NCBI GenBank assembly: GCA_035293245.1
Contig: DATDOO010000385.1
Coordinates: 1 to 7,645, forward strand
Length of the DNA: 7,645 bases
Source of the DNA: DATDOO01 sp035293245
GTDB taxonomy: Bacteria > Pseudomonadota > Gammaproteobacteria > Methylococcales > Methylococcaceae
Reading direction: 5' to 3'
Shown here piece after piece: positions 1 through 5,932 of the stretch (position 1 is its first letter; every line of letters begins with the position of its first letter). Position numbers and translations under genes: made by a program. A model generated the notes under the pieces. The model was not told where the DNA came from and did no database searches. It was given only the letters and a program-made list of their open reading frames with translations.

Positions 1-474
1 CGCGGCTTCGAACAGCAGCGGCAGGAAGAACAGGCGCGCCAGGCTCGGGAACGCGACCAGCGCCAGCAGCAGGAATTGCAGCGGCAACAGGAAATGCAAC
101 GGCAGCGCGAAGGGCAGATGCAACGCCAGCAGGAAATGGAACGCCGCGCCGTCGAACAGCAACGGCAGGTGGATCAGGCGCGTCAGGCTCAGGAGCGCGC
201 CCAGCGCCAGCAACAGGACGTCCAACGGCAACAGCAGCGCATGGACATGCAGCGCCGGCAGGACTCCGAACGCCGCGCCATCGAGCAACCCCGCCCGGCG
301 GAACAGCCGCGCCAGCTCCGTGAACGCCCCCAGCAGCAGCCGCCCCAACAAGACATTCAGCGCCAACAACGCCAGCAACCGCAGCGCCGGGAACAGACAC
401 CGCGTCCGCGACAAACCGAATCGGGATCGGGACGTTCAGGGCAAGGTCGAGAAGGACAGGAAACCCAGCCCTAA
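1..474 (+). CDS. Gln/Arg-rich low-complexity protein, C-terminal part (5' end outside window)
   Basis: The frame is open from the first base to a TAA at 472-474, giving 157 visible residues, so the start lies to the left. The visible part is almost entirely Gln, Arg, Glu and Ala with scattered Met and Pro. It contains loosely repeated blocks such as RQQEMQRQ, ERRAVEQQRQ and ERRAIEQPRPAEQPRQ. Up to about residue 100 it has the look of a charged helix or coiled coil; after that Pro increases, and the last 20 residues are Gly/Ser/Gln-rich (SGSGRSGQGREGQETQP). No enzyme motif or membrane segment is visible. Tails of this kind occur on exported proteins of families such as DUF3300 or YXWGXW-repeat proteins, but the diagnostic N-terminal domain is not in view, so I assign no family. 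An internal TTG at 76 is in frame but is not needed as a start. It converges with the regulator gene at 594-1961. Confidence 0.6.
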   Translation, partial: RGFEQQRQEEQARQARERDQRQQQELQRQQEMQRQREGQMQRQQEMERRAVEQQRQVDQARQAQERAQRQQQDVQRQQQRMDMQRRQDSERRAIEQPRPAEQPRQLRERPQQQPPQQDIQRQQRQQPQRREQTPRPRQTESGSGRSGQGREGQETQP

Positions 475-486
475 GGTATTCGTGCG

Positions 487-541
487 ACCCACGTGTGGGG
501 CCGGGGACGGAAACGCCTACGTGCGCCGAATGACGTTTCGG
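487..541. repeat. Two small hairpins between convergent genes
   Basis: Just after the stop of the Gln/Arg-rich gene there is a CCCAC/GTGGG inverted repeat (488-492 with 495-499, 2-nt spacer). A CCGAA/TTCGG stem follows (526-530 with 537-541, spacer TGACGT). Together with the larger palindrome at 552-575 they fill most of the 119-bp gap between two convergent genes, where terminator structures are expected. Neither is followed by a T-run on either strand, so they do not look like classical Rho-independent terminators. The 5-bp stems could be chance in GC-rich DNA. Confidence 0.35.
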
Positions 542-551
542 CACAGGCATG

Positions 552-575
552 CAGGGGCGAATCGATCCGCCCCTG
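552..575. repeat. REP-like palindrome GGGGCG...CGCCCC, possible bidirectional terminator
   Basis: CAGGGGCG at 552-559 pairs perfectly with CGCCCCTG at 568-575. The 8-nt centre (560-567) itself contains the palindrome ATCGAT. The stem can be extended by a G-T pair at 551/576. It sits in the gap between two convergent genes, 18 bp from the stop codon of the response regulator. Palindromes with a GGGGCG/CGCCCC stem are a common class of dispersed intergenic element in GC-rich bacteria. Whether this one is a genomic repeat cannot be seen from a single copy. It could act as a transcript-end stabiliser or terminator for both genes, although it lacks a T-tract. Confidence 0.55.
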
Positions 576-593
576 TACGGTGGTCCCCGGCAG

Positions 594-1961
594 TCAACCC
601 AGACCGTATTTCTTCAGCTTGTACCAGAGCGAGCGCTCGCTGATTTCCAGCAACCGCGCCGCTCTGGCCTTGTTGCCGCCGGCGCGCGCCAAGGCTTGGG
701 CAATGAAATTGCGCTCCAGTTCTTCCACCGCCGGTTCGAGGGACAGATTCCGAAAGGGGGTGGCGTCGGGGGACGCATCGGTGCGCGGCGCCGAATCCAC
801 GATGTCCTGGGGCAAATGGCGGATGTCGATCCGCGCCCCGCGGCTCAGCACCATCGCCCGTTCCATGACGTTTTCCATTTCCCGCACGTTGCCCGGCCAG
901 CGATAGGCTTGCAGCTTCTCGATGGCTCGGGGTTCCATGGCGGGCGCGGCGATTCCCAGCTTCGCGCCCAGTTTGGCGAGAAAGTGCTCCACCAGCAGCG
1001 GGATGTCTTCCAGGCGCTTACGCAGAGGGGGCAATTCGACGGTGAAAACCTGGATGCGGTAGTACAGATCCTCACGGAGCTTCCGTTGCCGAAGCGCCTC
1101 CAGAGGATCGCGGTTGGTGGCGGCGATGAGCCGGACGTCTACCGGAATCGGCTCATTGCTGCCCAGGCGCTCGATGAGGTTTTCCTGCAAGACCCGCAGC
1201 AGTTTGGCCTGCAACAGCGGATTCATTTCGGTGATTTCGTCCAGAAACAAGGTGCCGTTCTGGGCCATCTCGAATTTCCCCACCCGTTCCCGATGCGCCC
1301 CGGTGAATGCGCCCTTGGCGTGGCCGAACAATTCGCTCTCCAGCAGTTCCGCCGGGATGGCCGCGCAGTTGATGGGCACGAACAGGGCCGAGCGGCGCGG
1401 CGAGGCGTGGTGGATGGCCCGTGCCGCCAGTTCCTTGCCGGTGCCGGTTTCGCCGGTGATGAGCACGCTGGTCTTGCTTTCGGCCACCCGGCGGATCATC
1501 TCGTAGACCTGGCGCATGGCCGGGCTGCGCCCGACGAATTCCCCCCAGCCCCTTTCGACTTCCTGGCGCAGGAAGGTGTTTTCCTGCTGGATATGATGCA
1601 GGGCCAGGGCGCGGGTGATGGCCAGTTCCACGGCTTCCATCTCGAACGGCCGGATGATGTAGTCGCAGGCGCCGTGTTTCATGGCGGCGACGGCGCTTTC
1701 CACCGTGCCGTAGGCGGTGATGACGATGAACGGGATGTCGCTGCCCTGCTCCCGGATGCGGGCCAGGAGTTCCAGGCCGTCCATGACCGGCATCTGCAGG
1801 TCGCTGACCACCAGTTCCGCCCCTTCCGCCTGCAAGAGGTCAAGGGCCTCCCGGCCGTTGCCGGCGAGCAGGGGGACGTGGCCCATCTGCAGGAGCATAA
1901 GCTCCAGGATGCGCTGCATCCGGGGCTCGTCGTCGACGATCAGTACGCGCTTGCGGTTCAT
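594..1961 (-). CDS. Sigma-54-dependent response regulator, NtrC family
   Basis: This 455-residue protein has the complete NtrC-type architecture. The receiver domain (about 4-118) has the acidic pocket D10/D11, phospho-acceptor D54 in VVSDLQMPVMDG, and T82. The AAA+ domain (about 143-375) has Walker A GETGTGKE (170-177), the sigma-54-contacting GAFTGA loop (217-222), Walker B GTLFLDE (236-242), the arginine-finger region LREDLYYR (295-302) and sensor II WPGNVRE (355-361). The C-terminal Fis-type helix-turn-helix (about 414-455) ends at KKYGLG. When activated, such proteins oligomerise, hydrolyse ATP and open sigma-54 promoters. One oddity is that the conserved receiver Lys before Pro is Arg (R104 in YIIRPF). 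The ATG overlaps the kinase stop codon (ATGA), so the pair was translationally coupled. The regulated promoter is not evident in this window. The family assignment is secure; the specific pathway is unknown. Confidence 0.96.
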   Translation of the reverse strand: MNRKRVLIVDDEPRMQRILELMLLQMGHVPLLAGNGREALDLLQAEGAELVVSDLQMPVMDGLELLARIREQGSDIPFIVITAYGTVESAVAAMKHGACDYIIRPFEMEAVELAITRALALHHIQQENTFLRQEVERGWGEFVGRSPAMRQVYEMIRRVAESKTSVLITGETGTGKELAARAIHHASPRRSALFVPINCAAIPAELLESELFGHAKGAFTGAHRERVGKFEMAQNGTLFLDEITEMNPLLQAKLLRVLQENLIERLGSNEPIPVDVRLIAATNRDPLEALRQRKLREDLYYRIQVFTVELPPLRKRLEDIPLLVEHFLAKLGAKLGIAAPAMEPRAIEKLQAYRWPGNVREMENVMERAMVLSRGARIDIRHLPQDIVDSAPRTDASPDATPFRNLSLEPAVEELERNFIAQALARAGGNKARAARLLEISERSLWYKLKKYGLG

Positions 1962-2536
1962 GGTTGGGTCGGTTCCGTGGGGTCTGGAGGGGACTCGGGA
2001 AATTCAATGCGGAAGCGGGCGCCGCCCTTGGGGCTGGCGTCCGCGCCCAGATTGGCGCCGTGCGCCGTGGCGATCTGCCGGGCGACGGTCAGACCCAGGC
2101 CGATGCCGCCTTCCCGCTGGGTGAAAAACGGGTCGAACACCCGCGCCCGCTGATCCTCGGGGATGCCGGGGCCGTCGTCGTCCACGTCCAGCACCAGTTG
2201 GTCCCCCGCCTTGCGGGTGCGCACGACGATTTCGCCGCCGCGCGGCAGAATCTGCAAGGCGTTCATGAGGAGATTCAACAGAACCTGGACGATTTGCTCC
2301 TCGTCGCAGAATACGAGATCGGATGCCGCGGCGAATTCCGTCCCGATGCGAATGGTCCTGTTCCTGGCCTGCAAAGCGAGCAGATCCAGGACGCGCCGGA
2401 CGATCTCATGCAGCCGATGGGGGCGAAAACACGGCGGACGGGGTCGGGCGCAGTCCAACAGTACCGAAACCAGACGATTCAGCCGATCCGTTTCGGCCAG
2501 CACAAACCCCAACATTCGGCGCGCGCCGGCGACGAC
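1958..2536 (-). pseudogene. Sensor histidine kinase, 5'-truncated: ATP-binding domain retained, H-box lost
   Basis: About 192 residues of clear histidine kinase sequence end at a TGA that overlaps the regulator ATG. Visible parts are the end of the second dimerisation helix (LAETDRLNRLVSVLLDCARP, with DRLNRLV at 2468-2488) and a complete HATPase domain. The latter has N-box QVLLNLLMNALQ, G1 box DDDGPGIP, F-box FDPFFTQ and G2 box GIGLGL (2090-2107). The first dimerisation helix with the phospho-accepting His (HExxNP type) and any sensor or membrane region should lie further right. From about 2537, however, the DNA is coding for a porin on the opposite strand. The minus frame stays open through that gene to 3595, but the peptide it encodes there is an antisense shadow and contains no H-box. 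A remnant could start at an ATG at 2513-2515 (MLGFVLAE). I call it a broken gene; as it stands it cannot autophosphorylate in the usual way. Confidence 0.85.
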
Positions 2537-2550
2537 CCGACTTCGCCGTG
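2530..2550. other. Rearrangement junction joining two 5'-truncated divergent genes
   Basis: Left of this point the minus strand encodes histidine kinase (last convincing residues RVVAGARRMLGFVL, read leftwards). Right of it the plus strand encodes porin (SPWEYHLG from 2546). There is no intergenic sequence, promoter, signal peptide or kinase N-terminus between them. The exact breakpoint is inferred from where family-like sequence ends on each side and may be off by a few codons. No insertion-sequence end or obvious direct repeat is visible here. Confidence 0.6.
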
Positions 2551-3535
2551 GGAATACCATCTCGGCCATGGCTACCGGCTGGGCGACAGCGGCGTGACGC
2601 TGGGGGGTTATGCCAGCGCGGAAATTCTGCGGCCGAGCGGGCGCTCGTGGAGCTTCCAGGCCGAGGACATCAGTCTGTTCGTGACCGCGGAAAAAGGGCG
2701 TTGGCGCTTTTTCTCGGAAACGGAAGTCAACGACGCCCTCAGCGCGGGAAACGGCGAAGCCTTCGGCATCCGCCGGGCTCGTTTCGACGCGGAACGCCTG
2801 CATCTGGACTACACCCTCGCCGAGGAATTGAAGTTCCGCATCGGTAAATTTCTCACCCCAGTAGGCCGCTGGAACCTGATCCACGCCGATCCCCTGGTCT
2901 GGACGACTTCCCGGCCACGGGTGACGGCAGCACCCTTCGCCCCGCACGCGACCGGCGTCATGGCCTTCGGCGACTTCAATGCGCTGGATAGGGAATGGAA
3001 TTATTCCCTGTACGCCGGCGGCAAAAATCAACTGGACATGAAGAAGCCCGACGAATCCCTGGACAGCGTCTACCGGGATACGTTCGGAGTGCGCGTGGTC
3101 AACGAGATGCCGGGTCGGTTCCAAATGGGCGCGTCCTACGCTCATTTCGAGCAGGTCGAATTTTTTCCGGGCTCCAGGGATTTGGCGGAGCTCGATTTTT
3201 TCTGGACGCGCAACCGGATGGAGTTGAGCGGCGAATTCGCCTATCGCTGGAGCGCCGGCAAGGACGACTGGGGCCTCTATTTGCAGGGCGTCGCGCCGCT
3301 GCCGCTGCCGCTGGGCGAGAACGTCTACGCCATCGGCCGTTATGAGGCGTTCCAGAGGGAGGATTCGAGCCGACTCGCCAATCGGTGGGTTGCCGGCCTG
3401 GCGTACCGGCCTCTGCCGCCCTTGGTGTTCAAGGTGGAATACAGCGTGGGCGTCGACGCGGGAAACAGCGTATCCGAACGCATCGTCGAAGGCTCTCCGG
3501 AGGGCTTCGCCGCTTCGGTAGCGGTCCTCTTCTGA
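2537..3535 (+). CDS. Porin-like outer-membrane beta-barrel protein, 5' end missing
   Basis: From about 2537 the plus strand encodes about 330 residues with outer-membrane barrel character. There are alternating hydrophobic and polar strands, many aromatic residues, no long hydrophobic helix, and a C-terminal Phe (SVAVLF) as required for BAM recognition. Recognisable segments are the probable mature start SPWEYHLGHGYRLGD (2546 on), KFRIGKFLTPVGRWN (2831-2875) and repeated strands around 2990-3340. It resembles phosphate-selective-porin-like or DcaP-like barrels, but I cannot assign a named family. No signal peptide or convincing start precedes it. Going left, the frame runs through the antisense of the kinase gene as far as 1964, and the nearest in-frame ATGs (2408, 2417) give a non-hydrophobic, Gln/Arg-rich leader. 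The export signal therefore appears lost, and the gene is probably non-functional unless the assembly is wrong. It is followed after 2 nt by the binding-protein gene, so the two form an operon. Confidence 0.75.
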   Translation, partial: PTSPWEYHLGHGYRLGDSGVTLGGYASAEILRPSGRSWSFQAEDISLFVTAEKGRWRFFSETEVNDALSAGNGEAFGIRRARFDAERLHLDYTLAEELKFRIGKFLTPVGRWNLIHADPLVWTTSRPRVTAAPFAPHATGVMAFGDFNALDREWNYSLYAGGKNQLDMKKPDESLDSVYRDTFGVRVVNEMPGRFQMGASYAHFEQVEFFPGSRDLAELDFFWTRNRMELSGEFAYRWSAGKDDWGLYLQGVAPLPLPLGENVYAIGRYEAFQREDSSRLANRWVAGLAYRPLPPLVFKVEYSVGVDAGNSVSERIVEGSPEGFAASVAVLF

Positions 3536-3537
3536 CC

Positions 3538-4032
3538 ATGGGCCGCTTCCCATCGCTTGGCCGCGTGTCGTTGCTGGCCTTCGCGCTGCTGGCAAGTGGC
3601 CCCGCGTCGCCGGCCGGCCGGGAAGCGGACGACTTCGTCGTGATCGTCACCCGGGACACGCCGCTTACGCCGTTGGACAAGGAAACGCTGGCGCGCATTT
3701 TCTTGCGCAAGAAAATCTTCTGGGATAACGGCACGGCCATCGCCCCGGTCAATCTGTCCGCCTCCCATCCTTTGCGCCGCCTGTTTTCCGAACAAATCCT
3801 CGGACTCGACCCGGAAGAACTGGACGATTACTGGAACGCCCAGTATTTCCATGGCATTTTCCCGCCTTATGTCGTGGCCTCGGAAGAAGCCATGCTGCGC
3901 TTCGTCGCCCAGTCGCCGGGAGCCATCGGCTACGTTTCCGCCTGCGCCGTGGATCAGCGGGTCAAGGCGCTGCTTTGGCCGCCCAGCGCAAATCCGGCAC
4001 GGGATCCACCCCGGATTTGCCCGCAAAAATAG
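3538..4032 (+). CDS. Small exported PstS-like periplasmic substrate-binding protein
   Basis: This 164-residue protein starts at an ATG 2 nt after the porin stop codon. That start gives a good Sec signal peptide: basic MGRFPSLGR, hydrophobic VSLLAFALLAS, and probable cleavage after PASPA (about residue 26). The mature part shows features of the short phosphate-ABC-transporter-type binding domain (PBP-like): FVVIVTRDTPLTPLDKETLARIF, then FLRKKIFWDNGTAIAPVN, the DDYWNAQYFHG segment and PGAIGYVSA near the end. At about 140 mature residues it is about half a full PstS, as expected for this single-lobe-sized subfamily, whose members commonly sit near porins and two-component genes. No ABC permease or ATPase is nearby, so a role in solute sensing or periplasmic capture fits better than classical transport. 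The last 17 residues (from WPPSANPA) look like an added tail encoded by a hairpin. Confidence 0.82.
   Translation: MGRFPSLGRVSLLAFALLASGPASPAGREADDFVVIVTRDTPLTPLDKETLARIFLRKKIFWDNGTAIAPVNLSASHPLRRLFSEQILGLDPEELDDYWNAQYFHGIFPPYVVASEEAMLRFVAQSPGAIGYVSACAVDQRVKALLWPPSANPARDPPRICPQK
3988..4020 (+). repeat. Perfect 10-bp inverted repeat in the 3' end of the binding-protein gene
   Basis: GCAAATCCGG (3988-3997) and CCGGATTTGC (4011-4020) are exact reverse complements separated by 13 nt. The element lies inside the coding sequence, 9 nt before the stop codon, and encodes the odd ANPARDPPRICP tail. A stem of this strength could act as a transcript-end stabiliser or attenuator. What follows is A-rich (CAAAAAT), not T-rich, so it is not a standard intrinsic terminator on the plus strand. 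Confidence 0.6.
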
Positions 4033-4285
4033 TCCACCCCGCAAAAAATGTCTGCATTCACTGCATAACACTAAGGTTTATTCCGAATCGCCTGCGGCTT
4101 TCTGCACGGGGAATCCACGAGAAAACCGCATTGCAGCCCTTTTCGGCGCTCCTCCCCAAAATTGGCGCGACTTGTGACTGTCATTCGGCAACCGCTCAAA
4201 AAACACGCGATGCCGCCGTGTTTGGAAGTGGACGATTTCCAGTGGGTATTCCCATTCCGCGCGATCCGAGAGGGGTAGAGACATC
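4033..4285. other. Intergenic region upstream of the Ig-repeat protein
   Basis: The region is less GC-rich than its flanks at the left side (4020-4090) and carries no convincing gene. A direct repeat TGCAT-TCAC-TGCAT lies at about 4053-4066. A short TGGG/CCCA stem (4243-4246 with 4251-4254) lies shortly before the next gene. A TTGGCGCG near 4163 resembles the -24 half of a sigma-54 promoter, but there is no GC at the required -12 spacing. I see no confident sigma-70 promoter. The ribosome binding site of the next gene (GAGAGGGG, about 4268-4275) lies at the right end. Confidence 0.5.
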
Positions 4286-5932
4286 ATGAATTCCATTTGC
4301 CGCAAACCGAGTACGGGCACGGGTGCAGGGCTTTTCTCCGCCTTGCAACTGGCCGGGCTGGTCATGCTGCTCCCGGGGCAACCGGCACTGGCCGGCACCG
4401 CCTACGGAACGCTGAGCAATTTCGACGTGGTCAACGACACCGGCGAGGATTGCCATGGTTTCGAGATCGAACTGGAAGACGTTTCCAGCGGCCAGATTTC
4501 CTATACGTTTGGCGGCAGCTACATCCGTTACGGCAACCCGACCGTCGCGGAAAAAACCGTCAACGGGAAAATCGTGACGGTCGTCCGCTACGCCAGCGCT
4601 TACAGCAACGGCGCCTGGGAACAGAGCACGCCCCAGTTTCCGCCGACCAGCGCCTTTACCCCCAACGGCCATGCCTGCTGGACCGGAGGCATGGGCGGCG
4701 ACTATGCAACCAGCGGCTGCGAACATTTCGGCGTGGGCGTCTCCGGCAATCCCGCCAAAACCACCTATCGCTGGCTGGTCGCCGATCCGGCGAACGTCGG
4801 GCAGCTTAAGCCCCGCGATCCCCCGGTTGCCATCCCCGCCCCGGTGTGGAACGTGGTCCCCAATGCGGCGGGTGGCGTCGAGGTGCAGGCGGCGCTTCCG
4901 GAAGTGGAGCCGCCGCCCGCGCAGTGCTCCCTGTTCGGTGACGCGCAGTGGGTCAAAATCTACAAGACCGAGTCCACCGAACCGGCAGTGCTGGAAAACC
5001 TGCTGACCGGCAATATCGCCGTACCCCAGGGCAGCGATGAAATCGAGGTGGAATGGCAATTCCTGCAAGCCGCACCCACCTGCGATGAAAACGGCAACCC
5101 GGTCATCGCGGAAAACGAATTCGTTCTCGGCGGGCCGGTCGGCGAGGGCAACGCATCGGTGACGCGCCGCTACGAATTCTACAAATACGCCGGTTACGTG
5201 TCGGGCGTGGAAGACAGCAAGGAAGCGTTCCCCTTGTGCGACAGCAGTCCTTACCTGGACCCGACGCCCATCGATCCCAACGATCCCAACGATCCCGCGA
5301 CGACGTGCCAAACCGTGTTGCCGGAGCACAACGGCGATCTGGGCGACTACGTCGGCGCACAGATGGCCGCGGTCAATCTGCTGGCCGATCAGCCCCCTCC
5401 GCCGCCCCCGCCTCTGGCGCTGAATTTCGACGCCGTCCTGCCGGTGGGCGAAGTGGGGCTGGCGTACGGCAGCAGCGCGGTTTCCGCCAGCGGCGGCACG
5501 CCGCCGTACCGCTTCGCCGGAGTCAACCTGCCGGCGGGCCTGGGTGTGGATGCGGGCAGCGGCGCGCTTGCCGGCACTCCGGCCGCCACTTACAGCGCGT
5601 CGATTACGGTTCAGGTGACCGACCAGGCGAATCAGACGGCCTCCGACGCGTCGGCGCTGCAAATCGTCGCCCACGTGGGCGTCGCCTCCACTTCCTTGAA
5701 GTCCGGAGCGAGAAACAAGTCCTACAGCGCCACCCTCGCTGCCGGCGGCGGGAAATCTCCTTACGCCTGGCTGTTGGCCGGAGGAAGCCTGCCGGCGGGG
5801 CTTGGCCTGAACGGTTCCACGGGCAAGATTTCAGGCGTACCCACGGTACGGGGCACTTTCTACCCGGTCTTCCAGGTCGCAGACAGTCTGGGAGGCACCG
5901 CGCAGAAGACCCTGAAACTGGTGATCAAATAG
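4286..5932 (+). CDS. Exported protein with two C-terminal putative Ig (He_PIG-like) domains
   Basis: This is a 548-residue protein with a Sec signal peptide: basic start, hydrophobic LFSALQLAGLVMLL, and cleavage after QPALA at residue 36. The start has GAGAGGGG about 10 nt upstream. Residues 37-370 form a region I do not recognise. It opens with GTLSNFDVVNDTGEDCHGFEIELE and has seven Cys in the mature protein (56, 131, 145, 214, 266, 318, 341). Next come a Pro/Asp/Asn repeat (PIDPNDPNDPA, 328-338) and a polyproline linker (370-376). Two homologous Ig-like repeats follow (about 377-462 and 464-548). Each has the He_PIG signature: GG(T/K)(P/S)PY at the start, LPAGLG(V/L) in the middle and G.(P) turns (LAGTPA, ISGVPT). 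No sortase, PEP-CTERM, lipobox or membrane anchor is visible, so it is likely secreted or loosely surface-attached. A structural or adhesive role is inference. It stands alone between two intergenic gaps. Confidence 0.85.
   Translation: MNSICRKPSTGTGAGLFSALQLAGLVMLLPGQPALAGTAYGTLSNFDVVNDTGEDCHGFEIELEDVSSGQISYTFGGSYIRYGNPTVAEKTVNGKIVTVVRYASAYSNGAWEQSTPQFPPTSAFTPNGHACWTGGMGGDYATSGCEHFGVGVSGNPAKTTYRWLVADPANVGQLKPRDPPVAIPAPVWNVVPNAAGGVEVQAALPEVEPPPAQCSLFGDAQWVKIYKTESTEPAVLENLLTGNIAVPQGSDEIEVEWQFLQAAPTCDENGNPVIAENEFVLGGPVGEGNASVTRRYEFYKYAGYVSGVEDSKEAFPLCDSSPYLDPTPIDPNDPNDPATTCQTVLPEHNGDLGDYVGAQMAAVNLLADQPPPPPPPLALNFDAVLPVGEVGLAYGSSAVSASGGTPPYRFAGVNLPAGLGVDAGSGALAGTPAATYSASITVQVTDQANQTASDASALQIVAHVGVASTSLKSGARNKSYSATLAAGGGKSPYAWLLAGGSLPAGLGLNGSTGKISGVPTVRGTFYPVFQVADSLGGTAQKTLKLVIK
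5272..5298 (+). repeat. Short 9-bp tandem repeat (3 units) encoding Asp-Pro-Asn
   Basis: CGATCCCAA at 5272-5280 is repeated exactly at 5281-5289 and nearly exactly at 5290-5298 (CGATCCCGC). It encodes the IDPNDPNDPA stretch just before the polyproline linker of the Ig-repeat protein. In-frame 9-bp units can expand or contract without breaking the reading frame, so the linker length may vary between strains. Confidence 0.7.

Noticed and set aside
76..474. CRISPR-like or microsatellite repeat array in the CAG/CGC-rich DNA
   Set aside because: The periodicity is codon-based and degenerate, with no constant-length repeats or spacers; it is explained by Gln/Arg-rich coding.
549..2153. 534-residue plus-strand open frame across the response regulator
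   Set aside because: It is antisense to a regulator with every NtrC-family motif intact and is in the codon-aligned register; no recognisable domain or ribosome binding site.
1964..2536. Extension of the porin frame leftwards to an ATG at 1964
   Set aside because: This stretch is the codon-aligned antisense of the kinase ATPase domain, lacks a signal peptide and is not barrel-like.
1958..3595. A single 545-residue minus-strand protein made of the kinase domain plus about 345 upstream residues
   Set aside because: The upstream part is the exact codon-register antisense of the porin gene. In this register antisense stops need TTA, CTA or TCA codons, which are rare in GC-rich genes, so long open shadows are expected. 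It has no H-box, sensor or membrane segment.
3340..4071. 243-residue minus-strand frame across the binding-protein gene
   Set aside because: It is antisense to a gene with a good signal peptide and family motifs; no supporting features of its own.
4160..4180. Sigma-54 promoter (TTGGCGCG) upstream of the Ig-repeat gene
   Set aside because: The -24-like GG is present, but there is GA instead of GC at the -12 position with the required spacing.
4196..5674. 492-residue minus-strand open frame across the Ig-repeat gene
   Set aside because: It is a codon-aligned antisense shadow of a gene with a clear signal peptide and Ig repeats; its Arg/Gly-rich composition is typical of such shadows.
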